From: a virus
Reading direction: 5' to 3' (one strand)
Length of the DNA: 64,000 nucleotides
Virus record (IMG/VR): IMGVR_UViG_3300047300_000501
Location: 1-64,000 of that record
Made by a program: the position numbers and the translations under genes. The stretch's first letter is position 1; each line of letters begins with the position of its first letter. Shown here piece after piece: positions 40,244 to 50,196 of the stretch. The notes under the pieces are model-generated. The model saw nothing but the letters and a program-made list of their open reading frames with translations, searched no databases and was not told the origin of the DNA.

Positions 40244-40758
40244 TGGCAATCTATCATCCACCTACATTTATTAATGCATATTTATCTGCCAAAGTTCCAT
40301 CATATTTACCAGATAGATTTTCTGGATCTATGAAATTTTTTCCAACTTCTCCAACAGACATAACTGCATTAACTGAGACATTTCCTGCTGGACAGGACGA
40401 AGTTTTTTGTGTTTATGACAGAATGCTTAAAATGAGAAGAACTCCATTTCCACATATTAAATCTGAACAACTAATGTACTATTTTTATAAGATGGCAGGA
40501 GACCCAGAGGCCCTCATTGAGACAACTCAGATTGTTCAAGATCTGTTGGATAGTGAAGATGAGTCAGCCCAAGATCTAAATGAATGGATAAAAAATAATC
40601 CAATTATTGGTCCAGATGGGAAACCAATGCCTCTGCCATTTTTTCATAGACTCAAGATCTATCAACTGCAAGAAACCCGTGATATTGTTGACTTTGGCAC
40701 AGCCCGTACCTTTGCTGGTAATAAGATAATTATTGATTACGACTGGCATAAGTCATAA
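40243..40758 (+). CDS. Probable tail terminator protein (171 aa)
   Basis: MAIYHPPTFINAYLSAKVPS with KFFPTSPTDITALTETFPAG and MLKMRRTPFPHIKSEQLMYY. The size and the place right before the tail tube are as expected for the tail terminator that caps tail length. Residues 90-110 are acidic (LLDSEDESAQDLNEW). No diagnostic motif is seen. Confidence 0.55.
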   Translation: MAIYHPPTFINAYLSAKVPSYLPDRFSGSMKFFPTSPTDITALTETFPAGQDEVFCVYDRMLKMRRTPFPHIKSEQLMYYFYKMAGDPEALIETTQIVQDLLDSEDESAQDLNEWIKNNPIIGPDGKPMPLPFFHRLKIYQLQETRDIVDFGTARTFAGNKIIIDYDWHKS

Positions 40759-40765
40759 TAAACGC

Positions 40766-40774
40766 TGTTATAAT
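40766..40774 (+). promoter_or_regulatory. Extended -10 promoter with leader
   Basis: TGT-TATAAT about 55 bases before the ATG at 40829. AAAGAGGTG forms the ribosome site. Confidence 0.6.
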
Positions 40775-40828
40775 TGGTAGTGAGGAAACAAACGCCTTTA
40801 TTTCAAACAGAAAAAAGAGGTGAAAAAT

Positions 40829-41464
40829 ATGGCATATTCAAGAGGTAATAGTTCTCAGATTATCGTGGGAGCAGCAGCGCTGTTCACATACGAACTCGGT
40901 GAACTAGACAGTGCAAGTCTACCAGCATACGTAGATGGTACTTCTTATAAGGATACTCTGACAGGAACTCAATTGGCTCCTACAGATTTCCGCAATGTTG
41001 GATATACATCTAACGGTCTAGAAATCACGTTCCAGCCAGACTTCGCAGAAGTCGCAGTGGATCAGGTTCTCGATGCTGCAAAACTCTTCAAGCAGGGCAT
41101 GCAGGTTAACCTTAAGACTTCTTTCGCAGAAGCAACTTTGGAAAACCTTCTTTTTGCACTTGCAGGAAAAGATGCAGATCTAGCAACAGTTAGTGGCAAC
41201 CCAACACTCAACATGTCAGCAGGCGATATTGGTGAATGTCCAGTAGAGCGTGGACTTGTTGCAGTCGGACCAGGTACAGGTGACTGTGCTGAAGGTTCAA
41301 ACTTGGAAAGAATTTATGCAGCATACCGTGCACTTTCAATTGAGAGCGTTACAGTATCTGCCAAGAGAGATGCAGCGACAATGTTCGATGTAACTTTCCG
41401 CCTTCTTCCAAACAATGATGGTTCATACGGTAAGATCGTTGATCGCACTGTTACACCAGCATAA
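40829..41464 (+). CDS. Major tail tube protein (211 aa)
   Basis: MAYSRGNSSQIIVGAAALFT starts the protein, with TYELGELDSASLPAYVDGTS, NVGYTSNGLEITFQPDFAEV and QGMQVNLKTSFAEATLENLL. The 'GYT.nGlei...pe..ev.vdq' pattern is the usual tube-protein core. ATG 40829 is preferred to GTG 40820, which is part of the ribosome site. Strong codon bias and its own promoter and terminator suggest high expression. Confidence 0.82.
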   Translation: MAYSRGNSSQIIVGAAALFTYELGELDSASLPAYVDGTSYKDTLTGTQLAPTDFRNVGYTSNGLEITFQPDFAEVAVDQVLDAAKLFKQGMQVNLKTSFAEATLENLLFALAGKDADLATVSGNPTLNMSAGDIGECPVERGLVAVGPGTGDCAEGSNLERIYAAYRALSIESVTVSAKRDAATMFDVTFRLLPNNDGSYGKIVDRTVTPA

Positions 41465-41483
41465 TACAATTTAATATAAGATT

Positions 41484-41525
41484 AGCCCAGACCCTTGAAA
41501 GTCTGGGCTTTTCTGTTTTCTTTTT
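41484..41525 (+). terminator. Strong intrinsic terminator
   Basis: AGCCCAGAC (41484-41492) and GTCTGGGCT (41501-41509) are perfectly complementary and are followed by TTTCTGTTTTCTTTTT. It ends the tail-tube transcript. Confidence 0.9.
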
Positions 41526-41533
41526 GGTATACT
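41525..41533 (+). promoter_or_regulatory. Extended -10, leaderless-type promoter
   Basis: TGG-TATACT, 6 bases (GTTTAG) before the ATG at 41540. It overlaps the T-tail of the preceding terminator. Confidence 0.6.
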
Positions 41534-41539
41534 GTTTAG

Positions 41540-42217
41540 ATGGCAAAACGAGTATACAAAACTGGTTATATAGAAGATATTCATGGAAATCTTATATCAG
41601 TTTCCCCACTTAAAATTAAATATATGAGAGACTTTATGGATAAATTTGTTCTTGTTTCCCAAGCCCAAGATCAAGAAGATGCCTTAGACCTGGTCATAGA
41701 ATGTGTATTTATTTCAATGAAACAATTTGCCCCAGGAGTTTATCCAGATAAAGAAGCAGTTGCTAACAGTTTTGATCTAAAAACACTTTATAAAATATTA
41801 GAATTTGCTGCAGAGATTAAAACCTCTGGATCAGAGAGTAATGAGAAAGAATCAAAAGATGGCACCACTTGGGAAGATATAGATTTGCCAACATTAGAAG
41901 CAGAGGCATTTTTGACAGGCATATGGAAAAATTTTGAGGAACTTGAAGAGTCAATATCAATGCCAGAACTAACACTCTTATTATCTACTAAAAGAGATCT
42001 TGAATATCAGCAAAAGAAGTTTGATGCTGCTATGCAAGGTGTAAATCTTGATGAGGAAACTGATAAGTCAGATCCTTGGGAAGATATGAAAGCAAGAGTG
42101 TTTAGTGGTGGTAAAGCAAAAGATTCAAATGACATTATGTCGTTTCAAGGTCCTAAAGCACAAAAAGCAGGGTTTGGTATTGGCATGGGATTAGACTACG
42201 AAGATTTAACAAAATAA
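41540..42217 (+). CDS. Tail assembly chaperone, long form (225 aa)
   Basis: Residues about 5-95 (DIHGNLISVSPLKIKYMRDF, then LVIECVFISMKQFAPGVYPD and LKTLYKILEFAAEIK) match the 42265 protein. The extra C-terminal half is acidic and helical (LTLLLSTKRDLEYQQKKFDA). In other siphoviruses the long (GT) form is made by frameshifting from the short (G) form; here the long form has its own gene. The chaperones coat the tape measure before tail assembly. Confidence 0.72.
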   Translation: MAKRVYKTGYIEDIHGNLISVSPLKIKYMRDFMDKFVLVSQAQDQEDALDLVIECVFISMKQFAPGVYPDKEAVANSFDLKTLYKILEFAAEIKTSGSESNEKESKDGTTWEDIDLPTLEAEAFLTGIWKNFEELEESISMPELTLLLSTKRDLEYQQKKFDAAMQGVNLDEETDKSDPWEDMKARVFSGGKAKDSNDIMSFQGPKAQKAGFGIGMGLDYEDLTK

Positions 42218-42229
42218 GCGTAGGTTTCA

Positions 42230-42238
42230 TGCTATAAT
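42230..42238 (+). promoter_or_regulatory. Extended -10 promoter
   Basis: TGC-TATAAT lies 5 bases before an in-frame ATG at 42244 and 26 bases before ATG 42265. TGGAGG at 42255-42260 favours the latter. Confidence 0.5.
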
Positions 42239-42264
42239 TGGTAATGTCTACAAATGGAGGAAAA

Positions 42265-42603
42265 ATGACTACAACAGTATATGAAGCAAATAAAGTAGCA
42301 CTTATGGACGGTACAGAGATTGAACTTAAGCCACTAAGCGTTTCACTGCTTCGTAAATTTATGAAGACCTTTGATAAGATTGCAAAGGTAGCAGACGATA
42401 ATGATAAATCAATGACAGTTCTAATGGAATGTGTAACAATTGCACTAGAGCAGTATAAGCCAGAGTTGGCAAAGGATGCAGCAGCGTTGGAAGCAAATAT
42501 TGACCTTCCTACGGTTTACAAGATTGTGGATGTTGCGTCAGGTATTAAGTTGGGTGAAGATTCATTTTTGAATAGCGCCCTTGCAGCAGCAAACGCTGAA
42601 TAA
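42265..42603 (+). CDS. Tail assembly chaperone, short form (112 aa)
   Basis: LMDGTEIELKPLSVSLLRKF, then VLMECVTIALEQYKPELAKD and LPTVYKIVDVASGIKLGED align with the N-terminal half of the 41540 protein. ATG 42265 has TGGAGG close upstream; a leaderless start at 42244 would add 7 residues. It is immediately before the tape measure, the usual place of gpG-type chaperones. No slippery site links the two genes. Confidence 0.72.
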   Translation: MTTTVYEANKVALMDGTEIELKPLSVSLLRKFMKTFDKIAKVADDNDKSMTVLMECVTIALEQYKPELAKDAAALEANIDLPTVYKIVDVASGIKLGEDSFLNSALAAANAE

Positions 42604-42622
42604 GATAAAGAGGTGAGAATGA

Positions 42623-45600
42623 ATGTCAGATGTTAATGCTAATATCAGCGTTAATATTGACACGTCTGCAGCCCTAGGTGAATTAAAAAATCTACAGCGA
42701 CAGATCTCACTATTTCATAATCAAATAGCAAAATCGTCTGCATCAGCAGCGATAGCACAAAGAAACCTGCAGCAGGAATTTGTTAACTCAATTAATGCTA
42801 CAGGTCAATTTGCTGCTCGTATGCAGACAATTAAAACATCTGCCGAATCATTTACCACATCGCTTGAGAAAAATAAGTTCTCAATGCGAGAGTACTTTAG
42901 ATACGGGGTAGCCTCCTCTAAAAGTTTTGGTAAGGTATTTAAGACTGAGTTCGAAACAATCAATAAGGTTGCTGAAGAACGTGTAAGAAAACTACAGACA
43001 CAATATATCAAGATGGGCAGAGATGCCTCTGGAGCAATGAAGGCAATTGCCGTTACACCACTTGCTCTTGATATGGAAAATCTAGGAACAAAGACAATGA
43101 TGGCTGCTCAAAAGCAGCAATTGTTTAATCAACTTCTTGCACAAGGAACAACAAACCTAGTTAACTTTGGTAAGAATACACAGTGGGCTGGTCGTCAGTT
43201 GATGGTTGGTTTTACTATTCCATTAAGCATTTTTGGTTCTACTGCATCTAAGGTTTTCATGGATCTTGAAAAGCAGGTAATTAGATTTAAAAGAGTTTAT
43301 GGAGACTTGTTCACATTACCATCTGAAACAGAAGCAAACCTAACAGTAATTAGAGGTCTTGCCTCAGAGTTTACTAAGTATGGTGTTGCGATTGCTGACA
43401 CAATGTCGATTGCTGCAGATGCAGCAGCAGCAGGTTTTTCTGGTAGAAAACTTGAAGAGCAAGTAAAGGCTGCAACTAAACTATCTATTCTTGGTGAAGT
43501 AGATAAACAACAAGCATTATCAGCAACTATTGCAATGCAAACAGCATTCAAGATGAACAGCGACCAACTTGCAGAGTCTATTAACTTCCTTAACGCAGTT
43601 GAAAACCAATCTGTAGTAAGCCTTCAAAATTTAACAGATGCAATTCCTAGAGTAGCGCCAGTTATCCAAGGTCTTGGTGGAGATATCAAGGACATGTCCG
43701 TGTTCCTTGCAGCGATGCAAGAAGGTGGTGTTAATGCAGCAGAAGCAGCCAACGGTTTGAAGTCTGCTTTAGCATCTATCATTAATCCAAGCAAGGCAGC
43801 AAAAGAAATGCTTGCCAGTGTAAACATTGACCTCAACGCAATTACCACTCGAAACGAGGGTAACGTAATGAGAACAGTTCTAGATCTAGCAGATGCCATG
43901 AAGGAACTAACACCACTTGCAAGACAAAGAATTCTGGAACAACTATTTGGTAAGTTCCAGTTTGCAAGAGTATCAGCACTTTTTGATAACATTGCAAAGT
44001 CAGGATCTCAAGCAGCCAATGCCCTTGAACTTGCAAAAATGTCTTCACAAGATCTTGCAGCAATTGCAAACAAGGAATTAGGTGCAATTGAAGAAAATAC
44101 AGTCACAAAGTTTAAGGCATCTATTGAAGCACTAAGAGAATCAATTGCTCCAGTTGGAGAATCATTCCTTAAGGTTGTAACCCCAATTATTGAACTTTTT
44201 ACAAAGGTTGCAGACAAATTTAATAATCTTTCTGATGGTACCAAGAAGGTTGTCACAACACTTGTTACCCTATTTGCTGGAGTTGGCCCTGTTGTCTTGA
44301 TGTTAGTTGGTCTTATTGCTAACTTTGGTGGACAGATGCTCAAACTATTTGGTCTTATCCGTAATGGTTATTTAAGACTAAGTGGCCAATCAAAGTTTTT
44401 GGGAGAGCAAACCCAATATCTTACAAGTGAGCAGATGCAGGCAGAAGCAGTCGCACACTCGCTTGACCAGGTTCATGCTAGACTAACACAACGATTTACA
44501 GTTGAGGCAGATGCAGTTAATAATCTTCGCAATGCCTACTTGAGCGCTGCTGCAGCAAGCGAAAGATTTGCTTTTAATAACCCAGGAATGATGATTCCAC
44601 AATCTCGTCAACCAAAGAGATATGCAGAAGGTGGGGTTATTAGCGGTCCTGGAACAGGCACATCAGATTCTATAATTGCAAGGGTATCTAATGGAGAAGC
44701 AATTATTCCAGCAGCATCTGTTGCAAGAAACCCAGACCTAGTCAATGCACTTGTATCAAATAATATTCCTGGTTTTGCTTCAGGTAAAAATCCAACAACT
44801 GGAACTGTACTTGGTGGCACATTTAGATCAAGACAATATTCTCCAGTTGCAATGATGGCTCCAGGAAATACTCCTGGTGGATTTGGAATGGACAGAGAAT
44901 GGCTTCTAATGAACGAAGAGGCCAAGGCATCTTTTGCTGCATCTGTAAAGACAGCAATGATGATGGAACAAGGCATTCGTGCAACACAAGCAAATTATAG
45001 AAAGTTTGGCGAAAATCTTGCACCAACCCTCGATACCATTTTTGATATCTTTAAGCAAGGTGTCACAGATGATGTAACTAATATTTCACAAGTAGGACAA
45101 ACACAGTATCCACTTATTATTCAAAGCCTGGAACAAATGGCTGCAAATGGACAACTTGCTGCATCAGATTTGAAGTCAATGTCTGTTGCTGTTAGAAAAC
45201 TTTTAGCACCACTAGAAAGTGACTTGACACAGCAGAATATACAAAGAGTTGAACTTGCAGTAAATGATGCTGGAGAAAATTTTGTTAAGAGAGCGTCTAC
45301 AGAAAGATTTGGATTAAGTTATAAGGATCAAATCAAGAAATCGTTTTCTTCAGAACTTGCAATGCGTGGAATAGCACAGCCAGCAGATTATCCTGGTTCT
45401 TATCAGTTTGCTCATATTCCATATTCTGCACCAACAGAAAAATATGTAGAGCCATTCTTACGCAAGAAGGCAGGTGCTGGATCTGCAATTGAACAACAAG
45501 TTCTACAACAACTAAAGAATGGTGCAATATTTAAAGAAGGTCAAATCTTAATTGAGCAGCAGGCAATGCAGGTTGGACGTGTTGCAGTCGGAGCAGTTGC

Positions 45601-48600
45601 TAAGGGAGCAGGAACAGCATCGCCATCACACTTCACTGATCAAACTGGTCAAGATATTGACAATGGACTTATTATTGGAATGGAGAAGCGTTCAGGTGCA
45701 GTTGCTGCAGCAGCAGCAAAGGTTGCAAATGGAGCAGTGACACAGTTTGAGCAGACTGCTTCTGGACTTCTTATTCCAGCAGGTTCTGGAAACAATAGTG
45801 GTATGTCTGGACTTCCAGAAGGGTTTACTCCAACATCTGGAATATCAGATACAATGATTGGTCCAATGCCAAAGCAATCATTGCGTGGTAAGTTAGGAAA
45901 GGCTTATAAGAACTTTAAGCAACAGCCAATAAAACAAAAGGCATCAACGATCTCTGGTGGTGCAATGCGTGGTGGAATGGTTGCATCTGGAGCAATGATG
46001 GCTGCATCAATGTTGCCTGGTCCTATGGGACAAATTGCACAACAAGCAGCACCAGTTGTTATGGGGCTACAATCTCTTGCCATGGCTTTGCCACTATTGA
46101 CTAATCCAGTTGGACTTGCAGTTGCTGGAGTTGCAGCGGTAGCAGCAGGATTCTTCTTCTTAAAGAAAAAGCAAGATGAGTATGTAAAGAGTTTACAAGA
46201 TGCAGGAAAGAAAGAGGCTGAGGCACGTCTAGGAAATATTGAATCTATTCAGGCTTACTCTCGATATGTTGGAGATAAAGCACTTCCATCAGAAAGACAG
46301 TTTAACCGAGTTGGCGATAAGAGATTTATTGATGCTGATCTCGCAAAGGCAGCAAACTTTAGAAAATTCTATTCTGAGGAAGGCAAGACTATTGGTAACC
46401 AATTATCTGGTCGTATGGGTAAAGCAAATGCGTTAGATGTATCTGCTAGAGATGTTGCACAAAGAGCAGCATCATTTGGTTTGGGGCCAGCAGATATTGC
46501 AGCCAATATTAAGGCAGCAGCAGAACTTAGTGGTGTAAGTGAGATTAAGTTAAAGGGTAAGGTTCAAGAACTTCTTAATAAAGACGGCAAAGATATCACT
46601 AAGGAACCACTAACACTTGATGCAAGAATTAACTATCTAAGCAAAGCATCTGAATCAAGCCTATCAGTTATTCAAAGAAAAATTGATCAGATCAAGCCAC
46701 CACAACTACAAACAGATGCAAACGGTAATGTTGATTATTATGGCTATAATGCAGAGGTACAAAAGAGCAAAGAGACTCAAATCAAAAATACTAAGTTTGC
46801 AACAGTTGGACTAACCCTTGCACTTGAAGACCAAAAGAACTCACTTGCAATCCTTAATGGAATGTACGTGGATGGAAAGATTACAGTTGATCAATATAAT
46901 GCTGCATATGAAGCACAGATGGTTAACTTTAGAAATATCAAAAAAGCAACAGATGACTTAGTAAAATCTTTAGATAAGGTTGACCCAAGTGGTAAGGCAT
47001 CTCAGGCAGCAATTGAAGATATGGCTGATCAAACATTTAAGGGTCTAGAAAAAACAAATAAGAAGGTTGCAAAACTACTTAAGACAACCGTAACAAAGAG
47101 CCTGCCAAAAAACATGAGAACAGAAGTTCTTATTGCGTATGCAAATGGAAGTTTATCAGCAACAGATATTTTACAACTAGATTCAATTCTTAGTGAAATG
47201 AAGGGTAAGACCTACGAGCAAAAGGTTAAGTTTGTTGGAGACCTAACTGGCCTTTCTGATGCACTGCAAGCCCAACTTGATTATTCACTGGCAACAGAAA
47301 ATCTTAGAATTGCACAAGAAAAGTATCGTAAGGCAAAAGAACGTGGAAGCACAGCACTTGAAAAGTATAAGAAGAATCTTGACAATGCCAAGGGATCTGT
47401 AGAAAAACTTAAGAAGGCAATTGAGTCAGGTGGAAAAGTAACGAAGGACTCTCCAGAAGTTCCAGGAGGCAAGAGTGTAAGTGAAGGTGGCGGAGCAGCA
47501 GACAAGCCATACGCATTTGTTGATGATCTATTAAAGAAGTTAAAGTTAGTACGCAATAACTCTATTGATGCTACCAAGGGTGTAAAGGGCTTTATAGCAG
47601 CACTCAAGGGCGATATGAAGGGCTTCAAGGGTACAGATGAACTTCTACGTGCAGGAGGCGCTACTCAGGGCTTCATTGACATTGTAGGCGGTCTTGATGC
47701 AGTCACCTTTAAGAAGATTGAGAAGAGATTATTTACATTTACTAAGGATGGAAAGTTAAAGTTTGGTGATCTTGGGTCAGCAATTCAAAAGTTTACTAAG
47801 GAAGTTGAACTTGGAAGTTTTGTAGATCAACAGCAACAAGTTGTTAAGAATGCAGATCAGCAAATGACAGCCTATACTAAACTTAAAAATGCTGGAGTTT
47901 CTGCAACCAAGATTACTGAAATCTTGGGTAATGAGGCTTTGACAACTGCTGTAGCAGCAGAAAAGGTTGGCAGCACAGACTGGAAGAACTTTATTGCAGG
48001 TGCAAAGAGCGCAACAAAGGGTGTAACTGAACTTGGTAAAGTTTTAAAGATTAATGCATTCTTGGCAGACCAAGAGCAAGAGACATCTACAGATAAGATG
48101 AATGAATACTTTGCTGCACAAGAAGCAATCATCAGACAACAAGCACGAACAGACTTCAAGAATTTAAGAGGGTATACACCAGAACAGTATGAAGAGGTTA
48201 TTGCTAAGCAACAGGAGTCTGTAGACCTAGCGCAAAAGGCTGTAGAAGAAGAGCAAGCCAAGATAGATAAGATCCAAGAAGAGGTTGCTCTTTATAATAG
48301 AGGCCTAGAACTTATTGGTCGAGAAGAAGAGGTAATCAATAAATCTTACGAAACAAGAACTAAGGCAATTGATGATCAAATTTCTGCACTTGAAGATGTC
48401 AAGAAGGTTAACCAACAACTCATCGATCAGCAAAAACAGCAGACTGATTTAGCAGGAGCCCTTTCATCTGGAGACATTGGAGCAGCAGCAAGAATTGCAC
48501 AGGAGATGAGAGCGGGAGCAGCACAAAATTCTCAACAAGCACTCATTGATAATCTTGGTAAAAACAAGACTGCGCTTGAATTACAAAAGCAAAAAGACAT

Positions 48601-49555
48601 TGAGGCTATTCAGGTACAAATTAACGGTCAGTACTACACTAGAACTCAACTTCAAGATCTTATTGTTAAAAAAGAAGATGAAATTTATCTAATTGAGAAT
48701 ACAACATTAAAGTCACTTCAAGATAAGGCTAAGACACAAGAAACAATCCTTGGTGATATGCAAAGAATTATTGATAAATACAATAAGGATATGACTACTG
48801 CAATTAACAATGTTACTAATGCTACTGGGCAAACAAAGGCCGAATGGGAGGCCGTGAATGCAGTAATTGACACGACTGCAGATTGGCTAGGAGATGAACA
48901 TTTACTAGGATTAACCGATGATGTTGCTAATGGCACACTGAAGATTGAAGATGCTTGGAAGAAGGTTCTTGCAGCAATTAAGGCTGCTTCTGATGCTGCT
49001 GCTGCATTTGGAGCAGGCGCAAACGTTAAGGCTAATACCACTCCAACAGGATCACCAACAGCAGCACCAACCCAACTAAATGCTGCACAACAGGAGATTG
49101 CTAAGACACAAATAAGTGCTGTGCAGTCATTAGTAAAGAGTGGTCAAGTAGACAAGGCAGAGTCTGCCACAGTCGCTATGATGAAAGAGATTGCTGCAGT
49201 AAAGCCAATTGCTGCACAAGATGTTGTAGCAATGAGAAAGGCAGCACTTGGATACCTAAGTACTGGTGGACTAGTTCCAAAGTATTTTGCAGCAGGAGGC
49301 TTTGCCCGTGGTTCTGATACTGTACCAGCAATGCTTACACCAGGAGAGTTTGTTATGAGTAAGTATGCTGTTAATCAGCATGGCCTTGGTACTATGAAGG
49401 CAATCAATAATGGTCAAGAAGTTGGCGGGGCAGTGTATACTTATAACTTAAGTGTTAATGTTAAGTCTGATGCAAACCCTAACGATATTGCAAGAACGGT
49501 TATGGCACAGATTAAGCAAATTGATTCACAAAGACTTAGAGGGGTAAGACAATAA
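42623..49555 (+). CDS. Tail tape measure protein (2310 aa)
   Basis: The largest gene. Residues about 180-430 hold the TP901-type tape-measure domain (ASEFTKYGVAIADTMSIAAD, KAATKLSILGEVDKQQALSA, AAMQEGGVNAAEAANGLKSA). Hydrophobic spans occur near 535-570 and 1110-1180 (for example GPVVLMLVGLIANFG). A Gly-rich PGE-type motif appears twice: YAEGGVISGPGTGTSDS near 675 and AGGFARGSDTVPAMLTPGEF near 2230. Long coiled coils fill 1300-2150. At about 1.5 A per residue it would set a tail of roughly 350 nm. Confidence 0.95.
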   Translation: MSDVNANISVNIDTSAALGELKNLQRQISLFHNQIAKSSASAAIAQRNLQQEFVNSINATGQFAARMQTIKTSAESFTTSLEKNKFSMREYFRYGVASSKSFGKVFKTEFETINKVAEERVRKLQTQYIKMGRDASGAMKAIAVTPLALDMENLGTKTMMAAQKQQLFNQLLAQGTTNLVNFGKNTQWAGRQLMVGFTIPLSIFGSTASKVFMDLEKQVIRFKRVYGDLFTLPSETEANLTVIRGLASEFTKYGVAIADTMSIAADAAAAGFSGRKLEEQVKAATKLSILGEVDKQQALSATIAMQTAFKMNSDQLAESINFLNAVENQSVVSLQNLTDAIPRVAPVIQGLGGDIKDMSVFLAAMQEGGVNAAEAANGLKSALASIINPSKAAKEMLASVNIDLNAITTRNEGNVMRTVLDLADAMKELTPLARQRILEQLFGKFQFARVSALFDNIAKSGSQAANALELAKMSSQDLAAIANKELGAIEENTVTKFKASIEALRESIAPVGESFLKVVTPIIELFTKVADKFNNLSDGTKKVVTTLVTLFAGVGPVVLMLVGLIANFGGQMLKLFGLIRNGYLRLSGQSKFLGEQTQYLTSEQMQAEAVAHSLDQVHARLTQRFTVEADAVNNLRNAYLSAAAASERFAFNNPGMMIPQSRQPKRYAEGGVISGPGTGTSDSIIARVSNGEAIIPAASVARNPDLVNALVSNNIPGFASGKNPTTGTVLGGTFRSRQYSPVAMMAPGNTPGGFGMDREWLLMNEEAKASFAASVKTAMMMEQGIRATQANYRKFGENLAPTLDTIFDIFKQGVTDDVTNISQVGQTQYPLIIQSLEQMAANGQLAASDLKSMSVAVRKLLAPLESDLTQQNIQRVELAVNDAGENFVKRASTERFGLSYKDQIKKSFSSELAMRGIAQPADYPGSYQFAHIPYSAPTEKYVEPFLRKKAGAGSAIEQQVLQQLKNGAIFKEGQILIEQQAMQVGRVAVGAVAKGAGTASPSHFTDQTGQDIDNGLIIGMEKRSGAVAAAAAKVANGAVTQFEQTASGLLIPAGSGNNSGMSGLPEGFTPTSGISDTMIGPMPKQSLRGKLGKAYKNFKQQPIKQKASTISGGAMRGGMVASGAMMAASMLPGPMGQIAQQAAPVVMGLQSLAMALPLLTNPVGLAVAGVAAVAAGFFFLKKKQDEYVKSLQDAGKKEAEARLGNIESIQAYSRYVGDKALPSERQFNRVGDKRFIDADLAKAANFRKFYSEEGKTIGNQLSGRMGKANALDVSARDVAQRAASFGLGPADIAANIKAAAELSGVSEIKLKGKVQELLNKDGKDITKEPLTLDARINYLSKASESSLSVIQRKIDQIKPPQLQTDANGNVDYYGYNAEVQKSKETQIKNTKFATVGLTLALEDQKNSLAILNGMYVDGKITVDQYNAAYEAQMVNFRNIKKATDDLVKSLDKVDPSGKASQAAIEDMADQTFKGLEKTNKKVAKLLKTTVTKSLPKNMRTEVLIAYANGSLSATDILQLDSILSEMKGKTYEQKVKFVGDLTGLSDALQAQLDYSLATENLRIAQEKYRKAKERGSTALEKYKKNLDNAKGSVEKLKKAIESGGKVTKDSPEVPGGKSVSEGGGAADKPYAFVDDLLKKLKLVRNNSIDATKGVKGFIAALKGDMKGFKGTDELLRAGGATQGFIDIVGGLDAVTFKKIEKRLFTFTKDGKLKFGDLGSAIQKFTKEVELGSFVDQQQQVVKNADQQMTAYTKLKNAGVSATKITEILGNEALTTAVAAEKVGSTDWKNFIAGAKSATKGVTELGKVLKINAFLADQEQETSTDKMNEYFAAQEAIIRQQARTDFKNLRGYTPEQYEEVIAKQQESVDLAQKAVEEEQAKIDKIQEEVALYNRGLELIGREEEVINKSYETRTKAIDDQISALEDVKKVNQQLIDQQKQQTDLAGALSSGDIGAAARIAQEMRAGAAQNSQQALIDNLGKNKTALELQKQKDIEAIQVQINGQYYTRTQLQDLIVKKEDEIYLIENTTLKSLQDKAKTQETILGDMQRIIDKYNKDMTTAINNVTNATGQTKAEWEAVNAVIDTTADWLGDEHLLGLTDDVANGTLKIEDAWKKVLAAIKAASDAAAAFGAGANVKANTTPTGSPTAAPTQLNAAQQEIAKTQISAVQSLVKSGQVDKAESATVAMMKEIAAVKPIAAQDVVAMRKAALGYLSTGGLVPKYFAAGGFARGSDTVPAMLTPGEFVMSKYAVNQHGLGTMKAINNGQEVGGAVYTYNLSVNVKSDANPNDIARTVMAQIKQIDSQRLRGVRQ

Positions 49556-50196
49556 TGACATCTGCAAACTATATGCTTGGTAGAAAGAAGTATGCAAGAC
49601 CACAAGGTATGCTTTGGGCAGACAACTCTGGAACACTTGTTAATGGAATTTATGTACCAAATGGATATGAAGTAAATTCAGATACAGGATCTGAAACAGA
49701 TACAAGTACATTTAATCAGTTTATTATTCTTTCAGACGACAATAGAGCACCACTTTCATTTGCCCCTACAAGAATTGAAAAAAGAGAGCGAATGGTTAAT
49801 GGTCGCATGCGCTCAACACATATAGCAGATAAGTTAACTCTATCGACAAGTTGGACTCTATTACCATCTAGATCACACTATGTCAATCCAGACTTTAATT
49901 CTTCTACTGGTAAATCATCCTACGCAGGTAATAACTCATTTGAGTATACATCTGATGCAGGTGCAGGTGGAGTAGAGATTTTAGACTGGTATGAAAATCA
50001 TAAAGGATCTTTTTGGGTTTATCTGTCATACGATAAGTACTCTAACTTTGGTAAAGATGATAATGCCTACGGACATTTAGACCAGTATAGCCAAATTATC
50101 GAGATGTTCTTTGCAGATTTTTCTTATTCAGTTGAAAAGCGTGGTGGGACTAATCATGATCTTTGGAATATTTCTGTTACCCTGGAAGAAGCATAA
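49555..50196 (+). CDS. Distal tail-type protein (213 aa)
   Basis: First gene after the tape measure. Contains GYEVNSDTGSETDTSTFNQF, RAPLSFAPTRIEKRERMVNG, and LSTSWTLLPSRSHYVNPDF, with a late VYLSYDKYSNFGKDDNAYGH. The order suggests a distal tail (Dit-like) or tail-hub protein. No distinct catalytic motif. Ends overlapping the next ATG. Confidence 0.6.
   Translation: MTSANYMLGRKKYARPQGMLWADNSGTLVNGIYVPNGYEVNSDTGSETDTSTFNQFIILSDDNRAPLSFAPTRIEKRERMVNGRMRSTHIADKLTLSTSWTLLPSRSHYVNPDFNSSTGKSSYAGNNSFEYTSDAGAGGVEILDWYENHKGSFWVYLSYDKYSNFGKDDNAYGHLDQYSQIIEMFFADFSYSVEKRGGTNHDLWNISVTLEEA

Noticed and set aside
41540-42264. Programmed frameshift between the chaperone genes
   Set aside because: No slippery heptamer with an extended second frame was seen at the junction; the short form has its own TGGAGG site.
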